From Batillaria attramentaria (lineage: Eukaryota > Mollusca > Gastropoda > Batillariidae), in NCBI GenBank assembly GCA_018292915.2, contig JACVVK020000168.1, positions 964,501-1,028,500 on the forward strand: DNA of 64,000 bases, given 5' to 3'. Under the pieces are notes generated by a model. The model searched no databases. It was given only the letters and a program-made list of their open reading frames with translations, and was not told the DNA's origin. Shown here piece after piece: positions 1 to 10,940 of this stretch. The translations under genes were made by a program, and so were the position numbers. Position 1 is the stretch's first letter, and each line of letters starts with the position of its first letter.

Positions 1-1209
1 TCTGTTCCTTTCTCTGTGAGGGTACGTAACCGTTTTTCAGAAGGGTTAGACTGAGACATGGTGTGTATGAATACTCCCTGTTTGCATGGCTATCGAAAAA
101 CCAGGAAGCAGGCGGGCGGTTGGGACAACCTCGACGTTCGTTTTCAGTAGTTTGGATCTGACAGCTGCACACGTTTTTTTCACTGTGCTGTCTTCAAGTA
201 TTGCACCAATCCCAGATTAGCCAACACATTGTACAGCGAGTGTCACCGGCGGTTTATTACAGAAAAACCATAAGAAGCCATATGGTGAAAAACTGAAAAC
301 AAACAATAAGCCTTCATAAGGAAAACATTCAACCTTTCAATAATAAAAACAAACAAACGAACCAACCAAAACTGACACTTGTCATTTTACACAACATTGA
401 TATTCTAGATCAAATAAATCATGAAAATAACTCTTGACAGCGTACTCAATATCCATAAAATCATTTCCAATAGACTAAAAATCAAAACTTACAACGTGTG
501 CAGCTGTCAGATCCAAAACTGCTGAAAAAACGAATGACCGTGGCCAACTTGGCCAGACCAGAACGTCAGTTAAAAAAAAAGATACGGGGTCCACAAATAG
601 TTTTGCACGGAAAAAAAAGCGTCTGCTGCGTTTCCGGCACACTTGGAATAGTCGGTTTTGCTTCGGTGACTGAACTGACTGACTAGATACCAGCTTGATA
701 TCCTTTCTTAATCAACACAAAGAAATAGTTACATCGCGGTTTCGTCTGTCTCTCACACAGTGCGCAGAAGCAAACCTATGAAATACAGACTGAGAGACTG
801 CATAACTGCAGGCTTACGCTTCTCACGGTAAGTCCAGAGACACACCTTAGTACTGAAATGTTTGGAATAAAATACCAAACATATTGACCGGCACTGACCT
901 GTTCTGATTTCTACTGATAGTCAGTTCAAGGTCAGTAACATTACAATCATGTCGTTATCAGTCATCCCTGAACACCATCAGGTCCCGTACGTAAACCTGG
1001 AGGTTAATTTAACCCACGGCTACGGGCCTAACCCAGACTAGGTCAGAAGAAACGCCAAAACAAAATTAAATTTTAAAAAAGGCAGCGAAGAAAGAAAGAC
1101 AAAAAATCCTTCTATAACGGCATAGGCACCTTGCTGGAATGGACCCGCTTCCTGATAAAAAAATAAAATAATAATAATAATAAACAAGGAGTAACGGCCC
1201 CGTCCTACA
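1..1209. other. Left edge, no gene recognised
   Basis: I see no supported exon here. Short open frames lack splice signals and recognisable domains. Around 970-1030 there is a degenerate copy of the short 'gaggttaa...ctaaccc' motif that recurs at 2780-2870, 3013-3120 and 5620-5670, probably a small inverted-repeat element. A short ATA/ATAA run lies near 1163-1185. Confidence 0.5.
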
Positions 1210-2537
1210 AAGTTGTTTCTCCAAACTTCATTTTATTTTGTCTGTTTTGTTGTTATTGTTGCCGGATCTCCCCTCTCCAAGTTCTACCAATGACACTAGA
1301 TCCTCTACGACCTCGACCGATTAGCCACGTGACTGGGGGTGGGGCCGGGTGGGGGAAGAGAGAGAAAGAGAGGCAGAGAGAGAGGGTGGGTGGGTGGCTG
1401 TTTAGGAGTTGAACGTCCTTTTCCCCCACATAAGGGTGATATCAAAGACGGGGCAACGAGAAAAAGGCCAGCACAAATATTTGGCCCCAGCGGCCGGGAT
1501 TCGAACTCTCGGCCCAAGCATTGAAAGTCCAACGCTCTACCATTCGGCCACCCTGGCTCCCCAGAGAGAGAGAGAGAGAGAGAGAGAGACGTCAGTTCCG
1601 TGAACTAAACATTTGACGTCAGCCTCAGGCAGGTCGTCATACAGAGAGAGAGAGATGACGTCAATTCCGCGAAGTAAATTTTGACGTCAGCCTCTAGCAC
1701 TGAGATGGTCTGAGGATGCTTGTTCATGTCTTGTGATTTCCCTGTTGGCTTTGTGACTTCTCCGACTGAATTATTTTTCACATGAAATCTGGAAGATCTA
1801 GAGGGCGGATGAAATGTCGGAAGCAGTGACGATACTTGCAGATTTTGTCTGTGAACCAAACATTTGACGTCAGTCTCACGCTGCTCGTCTGACAGATGAT
1901 ACTTCTACATATCTTGTGATTTCCTTGTTGCTTTTGTGACTTCCGTGACTGAATTAATTTTGACATAAAATCTGGAAGATCTAGAGAGCTGATGAAACGT
2001 GGACTTAAGTGCCTTGGATTGTACTTACGAAATTGCAAAATTGGAACTTTTTTGACCGGCGCTTCTCGCAGAAACGTGAAAAATTTGTTTATCTAAAAGC
2101 TCTGCTATTCTTAATACTAAAGCTATAATAGTGCAGTAGTTCATGTCATATGTGCAGTTGGCACAAGTGACAAAAATACCGGAATGATAAGTAATTTGAA
2201 GCAGTCGTTTCATAGATATTTGGCCTTATATGCAAACCACCCCTACCTCGGAAATATTTTTCTTACACAAAACCTGTCAGAGCTACAGAGCTGTGCTACG
2301 AAAACAGGCAGTATAATTGGATGATCTTCCCAATTTCAGAAAATGAAGCCATTTGAACATTTTTTTCGAAAAAATCCGCGACATGACCGATTTTTTCAAA
2401 TCGGCGATAACTGTTCTCAAAATGCGGCAGGCTAAAAATCGTGAAAAATAGCTCTGGAGAATATGACTGCCCATTTTATCTCAAAGTAAAAAGCCGTCCG
2501 GCGAGGTGGTTTAGCAGATAGCCATCATTACATCCGT

Positions 2538-2573
<36 letters not shown>

Positions 2574-2773
2574 ACTCCCGCCAAAAAGAACGCAGCAGCA
2601 AAGTGTGCACGTAAGGTGTCTATGACGCAGATTTCGTTACGTCACTGTGTGCGTGAAAGTAAGTATTGTGTGGAGAAACGTCACAGTCTTGTTTTGTATC
2701 ATTGAAACTTGCTGCTGCGCGTAGCAAAATCTGCCCCGTCTCATAAAGTTGTTTCTCTATAGAGAAACAACTT
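1210..2773. mobile_element. 1.6-kb repeat family, copy 1
   Basis: This segment recurs nearly unchanged at 15200-24137, where a 7.3-kb LINE interrupts it. Both copies start with a CCCCGTC...AAAGTTGTTTCTC motif and end with a similar motif in direct orientation, which then folds into a GTTGTTTCTC/GAGAAACAAC palindrome. The copy contains a reverse SINE (1386-1562), GA repeats, several 'gacgtcag' motifs and a CA repeat (2540-2570). There is no transposase-like frame, so it is a non-autonomous repeat of unknown class. Confidence 0.6.
1386..1562 (-). mobile_element. tRNA-derived SINE (family 1)
   Basis: The reverse complement starts with a tRNA-like head carrying an A box (TGGCCGAATGGT) and a B box (GTTCGAATCCC). 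It then has the family tail with TTGCCCCGTCTTTG and a final ACGTT...AACTCC...CACCC. It is nested in the 1.6-kb repeat, and the second copy of that repeat carries it too (15379-15550), so it predates their dispersal. Confidence 0.8.
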
Positions 2774-3012
2774 AAAAACCCAGAAAATTTACCCTAGAGC
2801 TAGCTAGTTTAGTTTGAAGTTAGACTCTAACCCGGGGCTAAAACCCTAACCCCGACTTTTACATGCGGCCCCTGATATGATCAAGTGGACTCCGTCTTAA
2901 AACCATGACGAATCAAAAGTGGAAGTTTCAAACGGCTTTACTGGTCTGTTGCAGCTGCAGTAGACGGAGACTGACTTGATGTGAGATTGTCCGGTTTGAA
3001 ATACATTGGCAC

Positions 3013-3120
3013 AGAGCCCGTATGTAGTAGTCGAGGTTAGGGCTTTTAGCCGTAGGTTAGAGTATAACCTCGAACTAAACTAGCCCTAAATTAACCTCGA
3101 GTTTTACATACGGTCCCAGA
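3013..3120. repeat. Short inverted-repeat (MITE-like) element
   Basis: The ends are imperfect inverted repeats of the form CCGTATGTA...TCGAGGTTA, and the unit is about 105 bp. Related degenerate copies lie at about 975-1030, 2780-2870 and 5620-5670. It has no coding capacity. The remainder of 2774-3285 shows nothing else. Confidence 0.4.
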
Positions 3121-3284
3121 TCTCTTCGACTGGGACGTCACCACCATCATCTCGTCGTTCTCAGCGACAGTGAGTTTGAAAATTGACGGGAAGGCGTACT
3201 TTATCTTCCAGTGTTCTTTCCCATGTGTTTGGCAATACTGACAGATGTCTAAGTTGCTATGACTGAAATCTGAGGACCCTGAAA

Positions 3285-3345
3285 AGAGGAGCTGGTACAG
3301 CGGCGTTGGACTTTCAATGCTCGGGCTGCGGGTTCGAAATCCGAC
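3285..3345 (+). mobile_element. SINE family 1, truncated head
   Basis: Only the part around the 'gcgttggactttcaatgctcg' head and a degraded B box is present. It is followed by T-rich sequence and a GTT/GGT microsatellite (3361-3482). Confidence 0.5.
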
Positions 3346-3360
3346 TGAAAACCAAAACTG

Positions 3361-3482
3361 ACTTTGTGCCGCTTGTTTTTTCTTTTTTTTTTTCTTTTCT
3401 TTTTTTGGTTTTGTTGTTGTTGTTGGTGGTGGTGGCGGTGCTGTTGTTGTTCAGTGTTGTTGTTGTTGTGGTGGTGGTGGTG
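3361..3482. repeat. T-rich and GTT/GGT low-complexity tract
   Basis: A poly-T-rich stretch is followed by GTT and GGT trinucleotide runs. Valine- or cysteine-rich translations across it come from the repeat and are not a gene. Confidence 0.85.
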
Positions 3483-3552
3483 GTCTCACATTTATGTGGT
3501 GGAAGAGTGTCCCAAGTGTGACCAAGACATGCAGTTATTCTGCCTATTCCTC

Positions 3553-3727
3553 GGGGAGCCGGGGTGGCCGAATGGTAGAGCGTTGGACTTTCAATGCTCG
3601 GGTCGTGAGTTCGATTCCCGGCTGGGGCCAGATATTTGTGCTGGCCTTTTCCTCGTTGCCCCGTCTTTGGTATCACCCATACGTGGTGGAAAAGGACGTT
3701 AAACTCCCAAACACCCTCCCTCCCTCC
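3553..3727 (+). mobile_element. tRNA-derived SINE (family 1), full copy
   Basis: This is a good reference copy. The head runs from GGGGAGCC through an A box (TGGCCGAATGGT) and a B box (GAGTTCGATTCCC). The tail has TTGCCCCGTCTTTG, a 'tacgtggtggaaaaggacg' segment and a C-rich end. The class II tRNA-like A box suggests a Leu/Ser-type tRNA ancestor. It is not a functional tRNA gene, because the acceptor stem cannot close. Confidence 0.85.
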
Positions 3728-3882
3728 CTTCCTATTCCTCGGCATTTCACGTGACGTAAACAGTACGCCTAATTTCGAATCGGCAGTTTAGTTGCGGCGT
3801 AAAACAGACAACAACCTCATATACAATGTAACATGTCACAAAAGTTAAATATGTAATATTACAACAGTAGTACACAAACACA

Positions 3883-3892
3883 CACGCCCGCC

Positions 3893-3933
<41 letters not shown>
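3883..3933. repeat. CA microsatellite
   Basis: A CA repeat with CGCC interruptions at its left end, lying just beyond the 3' end of the minus-strand gene at 4089-5450. Confidence 0.9.
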
Positions 3934-3936
<3 letters not shown>

Positions 3937-4088
3937 TTTCAACGTTCGACCACTGTAAGTACCGCAGTTCATTTTTTAATCGACGATGGTGTTGCTGTAG
4001 GATTGGGTTTTTTTTGTTTTTTTTTAAGTTCACCCAGGTGATGGTAAAAATTTCGCAATTTTGCGAGGCAACGGCGGTGAATGGGTAA

Positions 4089-5450
4089 TTATAACCGCAG
4101 CCAGTCAACCATCCAGGTCTTTCTTTTACCGGCTACCACGGCTGCCATCAGGCTTGTAACCATCAACATCAGCACATTTGTTGTGGACCATGGCGCCGGG
4201 TTGTCGACCAAATCAGTAGGACATAAGGGCCACTTGCTGGAGTCGTCACTCTTACACAGGACAGGCTTTCCGTTCACGTCTTCCATTGGAGACTGCAGGT
4301 AAAGACTTTTCCACGGGCCGTCAAACGGTTTCCATTCTCCGCTGTAAGGGTCGCTGGGTGAAACTTGGCTTCCAAGAAGCACTGACCACATATCCAGCTG
4401 CAGCGTTTGTCGGAGGCACTTTGTGACTGGTGACATCTCAGAGCGGCAGGTAGCGAGGATGTAGCAGTTGTTAACAAAGTGGGACACCGTGACAGTCATC
4501 ATGCATTTCCACAGTTCATTCTTAGCCCCTTCCGTCAGCAAGCCAGTCTTAAAACTTTTCGATGTGCAGCGAAAGGTGACGTCGTTTGTGAAGAAGGAGA
4601 TCAGCCTGGACCTGTCGGCAGCATCCAGTGCGCAGCAGTCTGCAGTGCTGAAGTTGCGAAGACATTCGTTCATGTTCTGCTGGAACGAGGTGGCGTTTTC
4701 AGCAACCTTTCGCGGGGGAGAATACTCTACAACCTGCTGGTACTGCCCTTTCTTCTGCCGGTGAAATGTAATTATCCCACCCTCTTTCAAAGACATGAGA
4801 GATCTCTCTTCGTTGGTTTTTCTTGAACCCACGATGTCTGCACGAAACACGTGGCTGTAGGCAACGATGACACCGAACTCGTCGTGTCTGTTTCGTGCGA
4901 AGTTCATGAGCTCCTCGGCACAGGAATACCCAATGTCCGAGATCCCCGAGCAAGGGACGTAGTACGAATAGACGAAAAGCAGCTGCCAAGGCTTCGAGTT
5001 ATCGTTCAAAAGTTGGCGTTCAAAGTTCTGCAAAATACGCTCGAAGCAACCAAAATCAACAGCAACTATTTCTCCGTGCAAGGCATGACCAGGATTGGCG
5101 CATGGGTAGCTCCCGTTCGTATTCAACAGAAAGTCGATCCTTGGAAACTCGCCCACAATGGAGTCCGGCAATCTCTCCCACTGTGGGGACTCTTCCATTT
5201 CCGACTTGGAAGTGGCGAGAACGACCAGAAACTGGTGCTTCTCCGATCCCGCCTTCTTCTTCTCTGCCTCTCCGTACTCGACCATCAGATCGAAGATTGG
5301 TTGGACATTTTCTGCAGTGATCACACTCGTGTTGCCAGGTGTAGTGGCAGGTTTGTCAGCAAGGTAGCTGTTATTCCAGATACGGGACACGGCGACGAAC
5401 AAGACAGTGAGAAGTCCGGCGCGACTGGCGAGACGAACTTTCGTCAGCAT
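4089..5450 (-). CDS. Secreted/anchored protein with deaminase-like HxE and PC...C motifs
   Basis: An uninterrupted 453-residue ORF that starts at an ATG. It opens with a signal-peptide or signal-anchor segment (basic residues, then hydrophobic residues 13-22). Residues H125-G-E127 sit in a predicted helix. A strand LLFVYSYYVPC then ends at P166-C167, C177 begins the next helix (SCAEELMNFA), and a strand GVIVAYSHVF follows. This order matches the zinc site and fold of AID/APOBEC-type deaminases, whose secreted members (SNAD-like) occur in invertebrates. The PC to C spacing is wider than the usual PCxxC. A cysteine-rich C-terminal half and a hydrophobic stretch near residues 426-440 follow, consistent with a membrane or GPI anchor. 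Several N-glycosylation sequons are present. The assignment rests on motif order only. The ORF is clearly a gene, but its function is uncertain. Confidence 0.8.
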   Translation of the reverse strand: MLTKVRLASRAGLLTVLFVAVSRIWNNSYLADKPATTPGNTSVITAENVQPIFDLMVEYGEAEKKKAGSEKHQFLVVLATSKSEMEESPQWERLPDSIVGEFPRIDFLLNTNGSYPCANPGHALHGEIVAVDFGCFERILQNFERQLLNDNSKPWQLLFVYSYYVPCSGISDIGYSCAEELMNFARNRHDEFGVIVAYSHVFRADIVGSRKTNEERSLMSLKEGGIITFHRQKKGQYQQVVEYSPPRKVAENATSFQQNMNECLRNFSTADCCALDAADRSRLISFFTNDVTFRCTSKSFKTGLLTEGAKNELWKCMMTVTVSHFVNNCYILATCRSEMSPVTKCLRQTLQLDMWSVLLGSQVSPSDPYSGEWKPFDGPWKSLYLQSPMEDVNGKPVLCKSDDSSKWPLCPTDLVDNPAPWSTTNVLMLMVTSLMAAVVAGKRKTWMVDWLRL

Positions 5451-5470
5451 GATTAGACTGGCGGCGATTC
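5451..5470 (-). other. Probable 5'UTR piece behind a 3' splice site
   Basis: On the minus strand, a pyrimidine-rich tract ending CCCCAG lies 20 bases before the ATG of the deaminase-like gene. This suggests that an upstream non-coding exon is spliced to a single coding exon. The upstream exon was not located. Confidence 0.45.
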
Positions 5471-5472
5471 CT

Positions 5473-5709
5473 GGGGAAAGAGCATCAGCGTGAGTGATTC
5501 AGTAGGTATTGTGTCAGTCTGCAGGAGGCGCGTCACTGACGTTCACCTAGTACAGTTCACCTTCCTTCATCCCCTCCCCTTCCGGTCCACGGAAACCAGG
5601 GCGCGGGGTGAGGGAGTTTAGCCACGGGTTAGAGTCTAACCTCGATCTAAACTAGCTCTAGGGTAAAATTTTCTGTTGTTTTTTGTTTTAAATCAGGAGG
5701 CGGGTGTGT

Positions 5710-5740
<31 letters not shown>

Positions 5741-6175
5741 TGCAATTCCGCTGTACCGCGCTTCCTTCGCGACACTTAACCTCAACTCCCCGAAAGAGAC
5801 CAAACATGTCTAGTTATACCGCGAACTCATGATTAAACCATTCCCAAAAGTAAAAACGGTGCACAGTGATAAAAATAAAATTCTCTACACAAAGCGTCCC
5901 TTATTACTGTCACGGATCTGACGGTTTTGTTTATACCACGCATGTAGAAGAACATTCTTGCATTTAATGATAAATCAGAATACCATCACACATGACGTTT
6001 GACTGAAAAAGAAGTGCGTGCGTGCGTGCGTGTGTATGTGTGAACAAACTGCATCTATACCTTGTGTTCGAAGGACGGGCGTCAGCGTAATGACAGCGGC
6101 TGTCCAACATGTTACACTAATATGAGTGCTTTATAATCTATGTTTAGATAAAACTTATCTCTCTTTTTTCAGAAA
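5473..6175. other. Intergenic, no gene seen
   Basis: It holds a degenerate copy of the 105-bp inverted-repeat motif (about 5620-5670), a TG run followed by poly-G (5704-5740), and a short GTGC tract (6013-6033). If the deaminase-like gene has an upstream exon and promoter, they should lie here or further right. I could not identify either. Confidence 0.4.
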
Positions 6176-6399
6176 TGATGACTACACGCTTAGGACTCCG
6201 TGTCATTATTATTGACATGTTCGACTGTCCACCACTGCCCACTGCCTCTACTACTACTACTACTAAGACCCATGGCTCCAAGTGGAGCATAGGCCATCGA
6301 CAACCCTTCGCCATCGCACTCTGTTCTGGGCTACTCTTACCACTCCAGTCCAGTTGATCCCCTGCTTGCATAGCTCTGCCTCAGTGTCCCGCCTCAAGC

Positions 6400-6763
6400 T
6401 GTTGCGAGGCCGGCCTCTCTTCCTTTACCTTTGGCCCAACACCATTTCCAATAAAGAGCTCCACAAAAGAACATCAACCTGCGACATCACCACAGAAATC
6501 AAGCGCAGAAGATGGCCGCGCTGGATTGGACACATCCTCAGGATGCCCCCAACCGCACTACCCCGGGTGGCTCTTCGTTGGACCCCAGATGGAAAAAGAG
6601 CCAGAGGAAGACCCAAGGAAACGTGGCGGTGGACAGTGGACAAGGAGCTGAAGGAAAACAAAGGGGGGGGGGGGGGGGGGGGGGGCGCTGGAGAAGACAG
6701 CTCAGAACAGGCCAGAGTGGCGGTCTTTGGTGTTGGGCTTATGTGCCAGAGGGCACGAAGAGG

Positions 6764-6800
<37 letters not shown>
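6400..6800 (+). mobile_element. 3' end of a 5'-truncated non-LTR retrotransposon
   Basis: The plus-strand reading around 6440-6660 contains RRRWPRWIGHILRM and GKRARGRPKETWRWTV. This is the conserved C-terminal region after the reverse transcriptase in several LINE groups. The copy is broken by a poly-G tract (6663-6685) and ends in a TAAG simple-repeat tail (6766-6800). It is not a host gene. The LINE group is uncertain. Confidence 0.7.
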
Positions 6801-6801
<1 letters not shown>

Positions 6802-7037
6802 ATAGATGTGAGGACACAATAAAGTTGTTTGAAATTGGACTTGAACACCTGAATTCACTGAGGCATACTCACCCTGACCCACAGTTCTTGCCAAAGTTCT
6901 CAAAAACGCTGTTTGCTGTGGCGTCTGATGGGCCACTACAATGCTAGCGGAGGGGCTATCTCGTGGCTTCACCATGTCCCCAGTGAGAAGGTCGACGCAG
7001 AGGGCATCAGCTGGAACACACGTTATGTTTCGCTAAG

Positions 7038-7043
7038 GCATTT

Positions 7044-7082
<39 letters not shown>

Positions 7083-7110
7083 TTTTTTTTTTTTTTGGGG
7101 GGGGGGGGGA
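7038..7110. repeat. TTTA microsatellite with poly-T/poly-G end
   Basis: An ATTT tetranucleotide run is followed by about 15 T and a G run. It may be the tail of a degraded retroelement. Confidence 0.85.
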
Positions 7111-7327
7111 GCTATTTTCTTTATTTATATAAACAAATGATGTCCTTGGTACTTCTCATGTGAAAAAAACATGAGGGGTTTTTGTTTTTTAAACTAATGT
7201 CCCCCGTTGCAGTGGAAGTGGAGTCTACCTCGCAAATAATGGACCTTCCCCCGTGTTGGGTTTAGCTCCGGGCGCCTTGAGCCATATATTTGGCATAAAG
7301 CGCATTACTAGTGCGGTTTTCATTATT

Positions 7328-7330
7328 AAC

Positions 7331-7368
<38 letters not shown>

Positions 7369-7665
7369 CAGCAGTAGCAGTAGTAGTAGCAACAGTAGTA
7401 GTAGTAGCAGTATTGGTATTATTATTATCATTGTCAGTGGTAGTAGTAGTAGTAGTAGTAGTAATGGCAGTATTGCTATTATTATTATTGTTATTATCAT
7501 TATTATTAGCAGTAGTATTGCTAGCAGCAGTAGTAGTAGTAGTAGTAGTAGTGGTAGTAGTATTGCTATTATTATTATTATTATTATTGTTATTATCATT
7601 ATTGTTAGTAGTAGTATTGCTAGCAGCAGTAGTAGTAGTAGTGCTATTATTATTATTATTATCTG
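7328..7665. repeat. Compound AGT/ATT trinucleotide array
   Basis: About 340 bases of alternating AGT(AGC) and ATT(ATC) trinucleotide blocks. All three plus-strand frames stay open because of the 3-base period and give poly-Ser, poly-Val or poly-Ile. None is a gene. Confidence 0.9.
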
Positions 7666-8393
7666 ACTTACCGCCAGTCCTAATGGCCTCTTCCCCGACT
7701 GAAGAACCGTCATTGAATAGTGGCCTGAATCAGTTAGAACTGGCTTGTTACATATGCATGCTGTTACACTTGGTTACGTCAAAACTGTGCTGAGATTCTC
7801 CCGTAGTACTTTGATTCAAATGTGTGACGATTTCTATGAAGTAAACCAACATGTTTGAAACCTGCGCATGAAGAATGCTTTGTAGTGTGTTCTATATGCC
7901 TAATGTAGGGGAGATAACCACTGCTGTCTGGGATGTTTGTATTTTGATAGGGTTGTTTGCCCTTGTCTGAACTTCCTGTCAAAAGAACATGGCGGAATAC
8001 ACGTTGAACAGAGACGCTCAAATTTGTTGTTTATTTGTCAGCAACTGCTCACTCCCGTCTTGACAAGGATGTGTGTTGTAGTTCCCAAGCACAGCAAGAC
8101 GTTACAAAGATGGTCTTTGCATTGGCCGTAAAATGATAGTAACAGTTCGCTTCACGTTGATCATAATTGGCCCATTGTTTTCAGTTTCACACTGACAGAC
8201 TGACTTCCTGTTACTTTGACGGCGCTTTTCACATTTGCATTGAATTGAAAACAACAACAACAATGGTGTCACTGTTTGCGGAATATCGCTTTGTCGGTAT
8301 GAATGAAAGGGGTCCTTCATCACTGAGTCAATGACAAAACGGCTTACGTGAATGTAAGGCCGGGCTTGGAAAAGCTCATAATTATGTCAAATA

Positions 8394-9408
8394 CAGTAGT
8401 CCTCGTTTAACGTCACTACCGTTTAAGGTCACAACTCGGATAAGATCAATCAGGTTGTTGGTCCCGGCCAAAAGCCTTCTTTGTACCATTTAGAATTCCT
8501 CGCTTAGCGTCACCTCGGATAAGGGAAAACCTCGGATTACGTCACCCCCGTTTTGGTTCCCAAATGAAAAAGACTACCGGTTAAGATGAAATCCATGTGA
8601 TGAGAGTGGCTTCCCTTGGAAACAACACCCGGATTTGCACTGCGAGATGAAGACGAAACAGACGAATTTTTATTTCATTTTTATTCCATGAGATGATACC
8701 CAAAGACTGAAAATGGAAACTGGAAGGGAGGGGGGGGGGGGGGGCTTCTTTTTGATGAACTGACGATAAAGATAGTTTACCGCAGATGAGTATACTTACA
8801 AAAGATTTCTTATTTCGTTCAGGGTCTTTTTAGATCTAGAAATTGGTACAATCTTTGTGAAAGAGATAAGAGCTGCAATGCAGGGAGCAATGTGGTGATA
8901 TGATGATGGTGGTGGTGATACTTATGTTGTTAGAGAGGGAGGGAAAAGGGGGGGGGGAGCGAGAGACCTGGTTAATTTCTAGGCTTAGTCGGAAGGCAAG
9001 TTGAAGTACTTTTGCAGTTCACGAAACATCAGTGCAACCATCCCTCAACCATGTAACAGGGGCAAGATGTTTGGAGGGGGCTTGGCATCAGCGCCGGGGG
9101 GGAGGGGGGGGGGATCCACAGGGTTCGGAAAAAAAAGGGGAGGGGGGGGTATATGCATTTGCGTTCGTTTGTGCTTAGGTGCGCGCGCGCGTGCGTGTGT
9201 GTGTGTGTAGAATTACATATTTTGGCGGAAAGTCTTTCGGTCTAAAATGTGAACAAAAATGACAAAATCGCCAAATATTGAGCTCCTCGGATAAGATCAA
9301 GTTTTTTACTGGTAGTTGATCTTATCAGAGGACTGTTTAGGGTGCCCCTCGGATAAGATCAAGAATTTTTTTGGTCCCGTGGAGGGTCACCTTAAGCGAG
9401 GAGTACTG
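8394..9408. mobile_element. pogo/Tigger-like non-autonomous DNA transposon
   Basis: The element starts CAGTAGTCCTCG and ends CGAGGAGTACTG, flanked by TA on both sides. TA target sites and CAG-starting inverted ends are typical of Tc1/mariner-pogo elements. The corresponding place in the duplicate copy (about 36955-36965) lacks it, which supports a discrete insertion. About 1 kb long with no transposase frame. It carries G-rich and GT low-complexity tracts. Confidence 0.8.
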
Positions 9409-9505
9409 TATGTGTTTTTGCTTGAGAGAAATCGTGACCAATTTTTTTTTTCAATATTTGTAGCATCAGAATAAAACACCCTTGACTAATTCTGGCAGTC
9501 GTGAC

Positions 9506-9570
9506 AACAACAACAACAATAATAATAATAAGGGTACTTCAGGGACGCCCTCCCTCTCGCGGGCGCCTTA
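9506..9570 (-). mobile_element. LINE 3' tail fragment
   Basis: On the minus strand it reads as 'ggcgcccgcgag...' followed by ATT repeats, a typical 3' end of CR1/L2-type LINEs. The duplicate copy lies at about 37060-37135. Confidence 0.45.
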
Positions 9571-9675
9571 CAATCAACACACACTCACTCACCCAGAAAC
9601 ACACAACATGCCTCCACACATACATTTAACTACAAACACATAATGTGCAGCATCATACACGGGATGCCCCTGGCT

Positions 9676-9699
9676 CACACACACAGACACACACACACC

Positions 9700-9730
<31 letters not shown>
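9676..9730. repeat. CA microsatellite (duplicate at 37244-37294)
   Basis: A CA repeat with GA interruptions. The following 'actgcaccaaaa' also follows the CA tract in the duplicate and occurs in the C4-A5 intron near 51990, which hints at exchange through CA tracts. Confidence 0.8.
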
Positions 9731-9735
<5 letters not shown>

Positions 9736-10189
9736 CAAAAGTATGACACACCAACAAGTCGGACTCTGCCTCTGGTATGAAACGATAATGTGATTTACCC
9801 GACATTGAATGTAGCAACACACCATCTCGAATCTGACTGATTCAGGCAATCTTGACTATATAACCCCATGTAATCTGCCCTACTTTGAATCTGCTAACAC
9901 TGACACCATCTCGAAACTGACGGATTCAGGCACTCTTGACGATAACCCCATGTGATTTACCCGACATTTGAATACGCCTACACATCATTTCGAAACTGAC
10001 TGATTCAGGCCAAGGGTGTGCACATAACACAGGCAGTTTCGTTCGCCACACTTTCACCATTTCTTCCCGTTTAGACAGAAGGAAAACACTGCCAGGTCCA
10101 AACAGCACTGGCGATAGTTCGATTAGAATGTTGATGTGGGCGAACGACACAAATACACAGGTCCTGTTATACGTATACCGTCGCGAACC

Positions 10190-10575
10190 CTCCTGTCGTC
10201 GTCCGAGAGGCTTCTGAAAATCCCCAAGCGCAACCTGTAAAATCTTTTGGCGAGCGCTCTTTCAGTTTTGCCGCTCCAGCCGTTTGGAACTCCCTGCCTG
10301 CAGATCTGAGAAATGCGCCCACACTGTCAAGAGCAATCTGAAAACCTTCCTTTATTGCAAAGCCTTCCTGTAATTCCCTCAGCCGTGTGCTGGTCTTTGT
10401 TGCTTGAGCGGAGTGAGGCCACAAATAACTAACACCAGTAATTTTCTAACTACAGTAGTAGTACTGTAGTCAGTTTCACCAGTGTATGTCTGTTCATCGT
10501 TGTATAATGTGCGTGAGTGTGAGTGAGTGATAGGCGCATTGAGTTTTACTTAAAGAAATGCGCCCTAGAAATACC

Positions 10576-10611
<36 letters not shown>

Positions 10612-10620
10612 CATTATCAT
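10190..10620 (+). mobile_element. CR1/L2-like LINE 3' fragment
   Basis: The plus strand carries a degraded version of the LINE C-terminal AAPAVWNSLPADLR region at about 10255-10315. It is followed by a 3'UTR ending 'gcgccctagaaatacc' and ATT repeats (10577-10610). A sister copy sits at 37740-38105 in the duplication with a shorter ATT tail. Confidence 0.65.
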
Positions 10621-10859
10621 CCTCAAAATGCCTATTTTTTCCCTACTAGCCTCAGGCATCATAGTCACCCGTACAAATGCTTCAATCTAGAAACAATTAC
10701 TTCCATGAACAGACCGTTCAAAGGCACGCACCTGACAGGGGTTGCTACAACCTCAAAACTTTGTTTCAACGGTAATACATGTACCATCTTTGCTAATCCA
10801 GCGTATGTTGTGGAACAGTTTCGCTCGTGAGTGCGCATGTACGCTAGAAATACTCTATC

Positions 10860-10940
10860 TTGATAACTACAACTTTTAATGCGATACCACCTTGTTCACA
10901 CCTACAGCTTTTAATGCGATACCACCTTGTTCACACTTTG
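10860..10940. repeat. 35-bp minisatellite, two units
   Basis: Two units built around 'cttttaatgcgataccacc'. The duplicate segment has eight units (38345-38635). Confidence 0.8.

Noticed and set aside
3553..3630. tRNA genes (also at 25732, 35954, 51326, 54075, 57632, 32073 and 60495)
   Set aside because: A and B boxes are present, but each is followed by a shared non-tRNA tail, lacks a closed acceptor stem, and belongs to dispersed families. They are SINEs.
3364..3702. Cysteine/tryptophan- and valine-rich open frames
   Set aside because: Translations of GTT/GGT microsatellite and a SINE, with no splice or domain support.
4468..5456. Plus-strand frames across the deaminase-like gene
   Set aside because: Shadows of the 453-codon minus-strand ORF, with no domains or splice support.
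6282..6776. Possible host gene with a basic GKRARGRPKETW motif
   Set aside because: The motif is the C-terminal region of LINE polyproteins. The copy is truncated and ends in a simple-repeat tail.
7225..7793. Poly-Ser, poly-Val and poly-Ile/Leu frames on both strands
   Set aside because: They come from the AGT/ATT trinucleotide array, which keeps all frames open.
10167..10424. Minus-strand open frame repeated at 37756-37956
   Set aside because: It is the antisense of a LINE C-terminal fragment (AAPAVWNSLP on the plus strand) present in both duplicates.
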